64,000 nt of DNA, from assembly GCF_034424315.1 (NCBI RefSeq), contig NZ_CP139972.1, positions 3,348,001 through 3,412,000 of the forward strand, written 5' to 3'. The position numbers were made by a program, and so were the translations under genes. Origin of the DNA: Chitinophaga sancti (GTDB lineage: Bacteria; Bacteroidota; Bacteroidia; Chitinophagales; Chitinophagaceae). Of the stretch, positions 58,375 through 64,000 are shown piece by piece (position 1 is the stretch's first letter; each line of letters opens with the position of its first letter). Below the pieces are notes generated by a model. The model had not been told where the DNA came from. It did not search any database and saw only the letters and a list, made by a program, of their open reading frames with translations.

Positions 58375-59573
58375 ATACCGCCACCGTACTTGCACGCATA
58401 CAGGAACTGGGGGCCATCAGCGAAGATAGTGCCTGCCTGACCCGCACTTTTGGTTCCGGGGCGATGGTTAAGGCTAGTCAGCTAATAGCAGGCTGGATGC
58501 AGGAAGCAGGCTTATTAACCAGGATCGATAATATCCATAATGTACGGGGAAGACGGGTATCTAAAAACCCGGCTGCACGTACATTGGTATTGGGCTCTCA
58601 TTATGATACAGTGGTCAATGCAGGGAAGTTCGACGGCCCACTGGGCATCCTGATGGCATTGGAGGTAGTTAGCGCTATTAACATAGAATTACCTTTTCAT
58701 ATTGAAGTAGTGGCTTTTAGTGATGAAGAAGGTGTACGCTACCATACTACTTACCTGGGCAGTAAAGTATTGACCGGGGCATTTGATCCTTCGTTATTAT
58801 CATTAAAAGATGCAGCAGGAATTACATTAGGTGATGCCATCCAGTTAATGGGAGGATGTACGGAGCAGTTATTGCATGATAAAATACCGGCTGACCAGTG
58901 GCTGGGGTATTTTGAAATACACATTGAACAGGGCCCGGTATTATATGAAAAACATATTCCCCTGGCGATTGTTACGGCTATAGCGGGGCAACAGCGAAGT
59001 CAGCTTATTGTTAAAGGTATGGCGGGGCATGCAGGTACTGTGCCAATGGAAATGCGGCAGGACGCCCTTTGCTGTGCTTCGGAATGCATTTTGATAATAG
59101 AACAATGGGCTGTGCAACACAGGGATCAGGTGCTGGCTACTGTGGGTACTTTGCAGGTAGTGCATGGCGCTTCGAATGTGATTCCGGGAGAAGTAGTGTG
59201 TAGTCTTGACCTGAGAAGCGCTGATCCTGACATGCTCAGGAAAACACATGTTGAGTTGGCAGCGCAGCTTGCCGACGTTTGTGAAAAAAGAAAGATCAGT
59301 TTTGAATGGCATGTTGTGCAGGAGACTGCACCGGTGATCTGTGACCCGGAGCTATCCACGTTGTTAGAAAGATCCATTCCGGCTGCTGAACGGGTAAAAC
59401 TCGTTAGTGGTGCAGGGCATGATGCCGTAGCTGTATCTGCCATCGCCCCTGTTTGTATGCTCTTTGTACGCTGCTTTAAAGGCATCAGTCATCATCCACA
59501 GGAAGATGTGGAAGCAGCTGATATTGAAGTAGCCCTGGAAGTAGCACGCTCTTTTATTCTGCAACTTATCTGA
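58371..59573 (+). CDS. allC: Allantoate amidohydrolase (M20 family)
   Basis: 400 residues. Converts allantoate to ureidoglycine, CO2 and ammonia. Metal-binding pattern: H77 and D79 in GSHYDTVVNAGKFDGP, then VVAFSDEEGVRY, and the lid-region HIEQGPVLYE; GAGHDAVAVSAIAPVCMLFV closes the site. M20 members also include ureidoglycolate amidohydrolase and carbamoylases; context supports allantoate. Confidence 0.9.
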   Translation: MNTATVLARIQELGAISEDSACLTRTFGSGAMVKASQLIAGWMQEAGLLTRIDNIHNVRGRRVSKNPAARTLVLGSHYDTVVNAGKFDGPLGILMALEVVSAINIELPFHIEVVAFSDEEGVRYHTTYLGSKVLTGAFDPSLLSLKDAAGITLGDAIQLMGGCTEQLLHDKIPADQWLGYFEIHIEQGPVLYEKHIPLAIVTAIAGQQRSQLIVKGMAGHAGTVPMEMRQDALCCASECILIIEQWAVQHRDQVLATVGTLQVVHGASNVIPGEVVCSLDLRSADPDMLRKTHVELAAQLADVCEKRKISFEWHVVQETAPVICDPELSTLLERSIPAAERVKLVSGAGHDAVAVSAIAPVCMLFVRCFKGISHHPQEDVEAADIEVALEVARSFILQLI

Positions 59574-59580
59574 TAAACAT

Positions 59581-60315
59581 ATGGAGATTTCAGCACTCAC
59601 CCGTTCCGTAGTAAAAAGTAATCACGCACTCATTTGCCCCGATGGACATGTGAACAGCGTGATACCCGGATGGACCAATTGTAAAACAAATGTACTCATC
59701 AATGAACAGATGGGCGCTGGTTTATGCCAGGCACTCATTACCATGGAGGCAGAAGGTGTGGTGAGCGGTAAAACGGCTGTTTCGCAGCTCTTCTTCTACG
59801 TCATCGAGGGCATTTGTACGGTGAATGACACCTTGCTGAGCGCGGGGCAGTTCGTGTATTTTCCTCCCGGGGAAAACTATGAGATCAAAGGTGCCAGCGC
59901 CGGCACAAAGTTGCTCAGTTTCCACAAGGTGTACGAACCACTGGAAGGATATCCTACACCTAAACTCTTTTTTGGTGACAGCGCAAAAATACCCGGGCCT
60001 GCTTTCCTGGGCGATCCGGCTTTAAGACTACAGGTATTACTCCCGGAAGATCTGTCTTTTGATATGGCGGTAAACATCTTCACGTATGATCCGGGCGGGC
60101 ATCTGCCATTTGTAGAAACCCATGTAATGGAACATGGATTACTCTACTTACAGGGGCAGGGTGTGTATATGCTGAACCATGAATGGTATCCTGTAAAAAA
60201 AGGAGATGCGATCTGGATGGCACCATACTGTCAGCAATGGTTTACAGCCATGGGAAAAGAACCCGCCGTGTATATTTATTATAAAAACGTAAACAGGTTC
60301 CCCTCCCCCATATGA
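59581..60315 (+). CDS. (S)-ureidoglycine aminohydrolase, bicupin
   Basis: 244 residues with two cupin domains. Turns ureidoglycine into ureidoglycolate and ammonia. Cupin 1: FFYVIEGICTVNDTLLSAGQ, FVYFPPGENYEIKG. Cupin 2 with Mn ligands: GGHLPFVETHVMEHGLLYLQ, GDAIWMAPYCQQWF. Matches the YlbA/UGHY family. The gene lies 7 bases after the amidohydrolase gene and overlaps the next by 4. Confidence 0.93.
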   Translation: MEISALTRSVVKSNHALICPDGHVNSVIPGWTNCKTNVLINEQMGAGLCQALITMEAEGVVSGKTAVSQLFFYVIEGICTVNDTLLSAGQFVYFPPGENYEIKGASAGTKLLSFHKVYEPLEGYPTPKLFFGDSAKIPGPAFLGDPALRLQVLLPEDLSFDMAVNIFTYDPGGHLPFVETHVMEHGLLYLQGQGVYMLNHEWYPVKKGDAIWMAPYCQQWFTAMGKEPAVYIYYKNVNRFPSPI

Positions 60316-60782
60316 CACTGGATGCCCTCAACCATTTAAGCCAGCCTGAGTTGTATACTACTTTACAGCAATGCTGTGGCGCGCACAAATGGGTAGAGCA
60401 GATGATCGCTGATTTTCCCATGACGGATGAAACAGCATTATTTACTGCTGCTCACAAACATTGGGCCGCCTGCACACCAGCCGATGGCCTGGAAGCATTT
60501 AGTCATCATCCCCGCATTGGAGACCGGCCTGCTTTGCATAAAGAGCAGGCCGGTGTTGTGGATGCGGGTACAGCCGTACTTAATGAATTAGCGGTTTTAA
60601 ATGCGGAGTACGCAACAAAATTCGGTTACATCTTTATCGTATTTGCCACAGGAAAATCTGCATCCGACATGTTGTCCATATTAAAATCCAGGATGAATAA
60701 TACCCCAACAGAAGAAATTAAAATCGCCATGGCAGAGCAAGGTAAGATCACCCACCTACGACTTGAAAAATTACTTTCATGA
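60312..60782 (+). CDS. uraD: OHCU decarboxylase
   Basis: 156 residues. Decarboxylates 2-oxo-4-hydroxy-4-carboxy-5-ureidoimidazoline to (S)-allantoin. The motif AFSHHPRIGDRPA holds the catalytic His; NAEYATKFGYIFIVFATGKS is a family signature. It overlaps both neighbours by 4 bases. Confidence 0.94.
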   Translation: MTLDALNHLSQPELYTTLQQCCGAHKWVEQMIADFPMTDETALFTAAHKHWAACTPADGLEAFSHHPRIGDRPALHKEQAGVVDAGTAVLNELAVLNAEYATKFGYIFIVFATGKSASDMLSILKSRMNNTPTEEIKIAMAEQGKITHLRLEKLLS

Positions 60783-61117
60783 GCCAGTTAACGACCCATA
60801 TACTGGATACTTCAGCTGGTATCCCCGCCCCCGGAATTGCCGTTACCCTGTTTGTATTGCAGGAGAAGGAATGGTTGCAATTAGCAGCCGGTATTACTAA
60901 CAGTGATGGCCGTGTGAATAATCTGTGGGAGGAGGGTTCATCCCTTCCCCATGGCCTGTATAAATTACATTTCGATACACAGGAATATTTTGAACGCAAT
61001 TTCACGGCCTCCTTTTTCCCATTTGTAGAAATTGCTTTTTATATCAATAGCCATGCGCATTATCATGTGCCACTTTTGTTATCACCCTTTGCTTATTCCA
61101 CTTACCGTGGTTCTTAA
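60779..61117 (+). CDS. uraH: 5-hydroxyisourate hydrolase
   Basis: A 112-residue transthyretin-like enzyme hydrolysing the uricase product. HILDTSAGIPAPGIAVTLFV carries the N-terminal His; the final YSTYRGS ends in the YRGS tetrad that marks HIU hydrolases and separates them from transthyretin. Confidence 0.95.
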   Translation: MSQLTTHILDTSAGIPAPGIAVTLFVLQEKEWLQLAAGITNSDGRVNNLWEEGSSLPHGLYKLHFDTQEYFERNFTASFFPFVEIAFYINSHAHYHVPLLLSPFAYSTYRGS

Positions 61118-61130
61118 AACTGGTTAAACT

Positions 61131-62477
61131 ATGCAACTTTCCATCCCCGAATCGGACAAGCATGCCCTGCTGGGCACCTTGAAAATAGCGAACCTGGCCT
61201 TTCAACAAACTTATCCCGGCGATAAACCAGACAGGCAACCCGTGCATACTGTATATGGCGGAGCCAATTTATTTAAGGCAGATACCTGCATTAAAATGGG
61301 TGAAATGGCGCTACAACATTTCCATACGTATGCCCCCGATAGTGGGGTGCTGGCCATGGCTTTGGAATGGAAAAATGAGGATTTGGCAGAGATCATTTAC
61401 AAGCAGATCATCCACAAATTGCAGACTGAACCCGTGGAAGATTTCAGGATTGACTTTGAAGACGGGTTTGGGAACAGGCCTGATGAGGAGGAAGATGCAA
61501 CAGCAGTTGCTGCGGCTACAGAACTGGCCAAAGGAATGCAGGACGGAACCATTTCTCCTTTTATTGGTATCCGGATCAAACCATTTACGGAAGATCTGAA
61601 ACATAGAAGTGTGCGCACCCTGGATTTGTTCATCAGCACTTTATTACAACATACGAATGGGGTATTGCCAGCTAATTTTGTGGTGATGCTGCCAAAAGTG
61701 ACGATCCCTGAGCAGGTGAGTACCTTAGTAAGGTTCTTTGAAGTGCTGGAAAAAGCGCATGCGCTGGAGCCAGGCACCCTGCAGATGGAAACGATGGTAG
61801 AAGCGACACAGATCATTATGGATGATGAAGGACGGAATCCATTGATGCGCATCATCAGGGCCAGTGAAGGCAGGTGTATGGCTGCGCATTTTGGTACGTA
61901 TGATTATACCGCTTCCTGTGGCATTACTGCGAGGTACCAGACGATGGCGCACCCGGTTTGTGATTTTGCACATCATATGACCAAGGTGGCATTGGGGGGA
62001 ACAGGGATCTTTTTATCTGATGGCGCTACGAATGTAATCCCGGTGGCCTTGCATAAGGGAGATCATTTATCTTATGCGCAACTGGAAGAGAACAGGGAAC
62101 ATGTGCATAAAGGCTGGAGAACAGGGTATCATCATACCATGCATTCGCTCATCAATGGTTTTTACCAGGGATGGGATTTGCATCCTACACAATTGCCGAT
62201 GCGGTATGCGGCGACTTATCATTTCTTTTTGAGTAATTACGAGGAAGCGCTGTTCAGGTTGAAGACCTTTGTAGAGCGGGCAGCGATTTCAACCCTGAAT
62301 AAAGATATTTTTGATGATGCGGCTACGGGGCAGGGATTGCTGAATTATTTCTTAAGGGCGATTAATTGTGGAGCAGTTTCGGAGCAGGAGGTGCTGGCAA
62401 CGGGATTGACCCTGGAGGAACTTAGGATGAGATCATTTTACAGGATCCTGGAAGGGAGGAGGCAGCACCTGATATAA
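61131..62477 (+). CDS. CitE/HpcH/malate-synthase-like enzyme (DUF6986-type)
   Basis: 448 residues, last in the run. It resembles the CitE-like TIM-barrel lyase/synthase superfamily: acidic metal motif FRIDFEDGFGNRPDEEEDA, GIRIKPF, VVMLPKVTIPEQV, the Glu of LQMETMVEATQIIMDD, and HFGTYDYTASCGITARYQTM. I recall related proteins in purine-degradation clusters annotated as DUF6986 or aldolase/malate synthase-like. It may condense glyoxylate, the pathway's end product, with an acyl-CoA. The reaction is not shown by sequence. Confidence 0.75.
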   Translation: MQLSIPESDKHALLGTLKIANLAFQQTYPGDKPDRQPVHTVYGGANLFKADTCIKMGEMALQHFHTYAPDSGVLAMALEWKNEDLAEIIYKQIIHKLQTEPVEDFRIDFEDGFGNRPDEEEDATAVAAATELAKGMQDGTISPFIGIRIKPFTEDLKHRSVRTLDLFISTLLQHTNGVLPANFVVMLPKVTIPEQVSTLVRFFEVLEKAHALEPGTLQMETMVEATQIIMDDEGRNPLMRIIRASEGRCMAAHFGTYDYTASCGITARYQTMAHPVCDFAHHMTKVALGGTGIFLSDGATNVIPVALHKGDHLSYAQLEENREHVHKGWRTGYHHTMHSLINGFYQGWDLHPTQLPMRYAATYHFFLSNYEEALFRLKTFVERAAISTLNKDIFDDAATGQGLLNYFLRAINCGAVSEQEVLATGLTLEELRMRSFYRILEGRRQHLI

Positions 62478-62585
62478 GCAGGTTTGAGATAGCTGTTATT
62501 ATAAGGGAGGTTGGCTCATACATAAAGATAGCCGCTGAGAACTGCTTAAACGGGTACCCGAACCCATCAGGGATACGATTAAAAC

Positions 62586-62620
62586 GAGGCTGTATCGGAC
62601 TTGTGATACAGCCTCTATTT
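62586..62620. terminator. Bidirectional terminator closing the purine cluster
   Basis: The stem GAGGCTGTATC/GATACAGCCTC with loop GGACTTGT, A-rich on the left and TATTTTATT on the right. It serves this operon and the convergent haloperoxidase gene. Confidence 0.87.
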
Positions 62621-62627
62621 TATTCAA

Positions 62628-63959
62628 TTAATTTTTAACAACAGGATTGATCCCTGCTTTTTTGATTTTTTCTACTACAAAGGTACCTACCCTTGTTCCC
62701 TGTTCTACACCATTATCTACTGCATCACGGTAGTGAATGCCGCCATAAATACGTGATATTGCTGCTTCGTTCGCTGCATTCCAGAAGGATGTAAAATGCC
62801 TTGGTGTCAGCTCCCAGAACTCTTCTGAATTATCGGTATACTCGAAATTATCACCGAACAGGTACGTGAGCATCGTAGCCACGGCAGATGACACGATACT
62901 ATGTCCACTGGTATATTCAGGGAATGGAGGTGTTTGTAAATTTGGCTTCCATTTCACATCAATATACTTATTGATAAACGCTTCGGGGCGAATACGGTTG
63001 GTACTGAATTTCGCATCCCAGCAGCAGATAAACGCATCCATCATAGTATTGGCAGCCAGCATATGCGCCTGTAATGTCTGGTCGAAACTCAGTTTCGCGT
63101 TGCGGCAGGCAATACCCGTAATATTCATCCAGTGACCACCAGGGGTGATCTTCTTAAAGCCAATAGCCATATGTCCATAAGTACTTACTGCAAATGGATT
63201 ACAATCCCAGAACCCGGCGATGGTCATTTCCTCTTTTGTAGGATTTATGCCATACTTGTATACTTCCATATTCAGCTTGTAAAAATCGCTGGCCGTATCT
63301 TTACTGAAAGGCGTCATTGGCTTCGGTTTGAACTGTGTACAGCTATCGATCACCATCGGGCGGATGGTACGCCAGTTAGGCTCCACAGCATCCATATAAG
63401 CAGGCGGTGTAGGATACCAATACCCCTCCCCTTTCACGGGTGTATACCTGCGTAAGGTACTGAGCTTACCATATCCATCAGTTTTGGACCAGGCAACTAT
63501 TTGCTTCACGACACCTTCTGCCACCATCACTGAATTTTTGATGATACTATCCGGCACCTGGTCTTTCTTAAACAGGTCGATCAGTTTTTTCTCATCTTCT
63601 GTGAGCATATAACCGGATGGCAATAATTGCTTTCCTGCTTCCAGGATCGCATATACAGCTGCCACCTGGTAATCGTAGGTTCTGCCACTATCCTGTACGT
63701 TAACTGCAGGATATGACTTGATAAAAGTAGCTGCACCCGGTATAGCAGGATCATGCTTTACGATGATCTGGTAAGCTGCCAGCGTTGCATAACTATAGAA
63801 ACGTGTAGCTGCAGGCGGATTCACCACATCGTGCATCATCACCATTGAAAGAGAAAATACTGCCGGCTGTATATAATCGGTAAAGGGTGCTTTATCGTAT
63901 TGTTGTTGCGCATGCCCCAGCTGGCTAACGAGTAACAATCCAAAGATGAGCTTCTTCAT
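62628..63959 (-). CDS. Vanadium-dependent haloperoxidase-family protein
   Basis: 443 residues with a signal peptide (MKKLIFGLLLVSQLGHAQQQ). PAP2/vanadate-site motifs: KFSTNRIRPEAF (Lys, Arg), PEYTSGHSIVSSAVA (Ser-Gly-His) and SRIYGGIHYRDAVDNG (Arg, His). These bind vanadate or phosphate, so it is either a haloperoxidase or an acid phosphatase. Exported. Context gives no direct link to purine breakdown. Confidence 0.9.
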   Translation of the reverse strand: MKKLIFGLLLVSQLGHAQQQYDKAPFTDYIQPAVFSLSMVMMHDVVNPPAATRFYSYATLAAYQIIVKHDPAIPGAATFIKSYPAVNVQDSGRTYDYQVAAVYAILEAGKQLLPSGYMLTEDEKKLIDLFKKDQVPDSIIKNSVMVAEGVVKQIVAWSKTDGYGKLSTLRRYTPVKGEGYWYPTPPAYMDAVEPNWRTIRPMVIDSCTQFKPKPMTPFSKDTASDFYKLNMEVYKYGINPTKEEMTIAGFWDCNPFAVSTYGHMAIGFKKITPGGHWMNITGIACRNAKLSFDQTLQAHMLAANTMMDAFICCWDAKFSTNRIRPEAFINKYIDVKWKPNLQTPPFPEYTSGHSIVSSAVATMLTYLFGDNFEYTDNSEEFWELTPRHFTSFWNAANEAAISRIYGGIHYRDAVDNGVEQGTRVGTFVVEKIKKAGINPVVKN

Positions 63960-64000
63960 ACTTATTTTTCTTTATATAGTGAGATACCTTCATTGTTTAC

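Overview
The window reads as a chromosomal segment of a Bacteroidota bacterium, most likely a Chitinophaga-like member of the Chitinophagaceae. Supporting signs are a type IX secretion sorting domain, TAnnTTTG-type -7 promoter elements, few Shine-Dalgarno sequences, a DUF5686 outer-membrane protein, GH20 and GH127 glycosidases, and a type II-C CRISPR-Cas9 locus with long repeats. The assignment is by family resemblance only.

Layout: (1) 1-8363, minus strand, is a run of four exported proteins: three repeat-rich fibre-like proteins and one T9SS cargo protein. (2) 9143-16045 is housekeeping: a DUF4242 protein, clpC, a STAS protein next to ribonuclease Z, dapA, accA and tRNA-Asp. (3) 16141-30970 is an accessory/defence island. 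It holds a three-gene hipB-hipS-hipT-like toxin-antitoxin operon with three operator palindromes, a tracrRNA antisense to cas9, cas9-cas1-cas2, and a CRISPR array of 46-bp repeats. An IS1182-like element has split one repeat of the array. Downstream are an IS630-like element with an A8 frameshift site, a pair of paralogous membrane proteins with the tail of a third copy, and a YkgJ-type protein. (4) 31034-50772 is ordinary Bacteroidota gene content: outer-membrane proteins, glycosidases, a sensor kinase and response regulator, an AraC regulator with an aldo/keto reductase, a MarR-GNAT fusion, OsmC, and methyltransferases. (5) 50829-62620 is a purine-to-ureide degradation cluster: xdhA-xdhB-xdhC, a uricase on the other strand, then allantoinase, allantoate amidohydrolase, ureidoglycine aminohydrolase, OHCU decarboxylase, HIU hydrolase and a CitE/malate-synthase-like enzyme. 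(6) A vanadium-haloperoxidase-family gene closes the window.

How the genes work together: Cas9 with tracrRNA and crRNA gives interference, and Cas1-Cas2 give adaptation. The anti-repeat shows that crRNA is read from the minus strand, that is, toward the cas genes. The cluster at 51-62 kb can take hypoxanthine or xanthine to urate, 5-hydroxyisourate, OHCU, allantoin, allantoate, ureidoglycine and ureidoglycolate. No known ureidoglycolate lyase or amidohydrolase is visible in the window, so the last gene, a CitE-like enzyme, is a candidate for handling the glyoxylate end of the route.

The least ordinary structures are: a 151-bp triplication of the xdhB/xdhC overlap; a 38-bp tandem repeat between xdhC and the uricase gene; a 26-bp perfect hairpin ahead of xdhA; the promoter/anti-repeat arrangement of the tracrRNA; and the IS-split array. 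All functions are inferred from sequence; no database search was possible.
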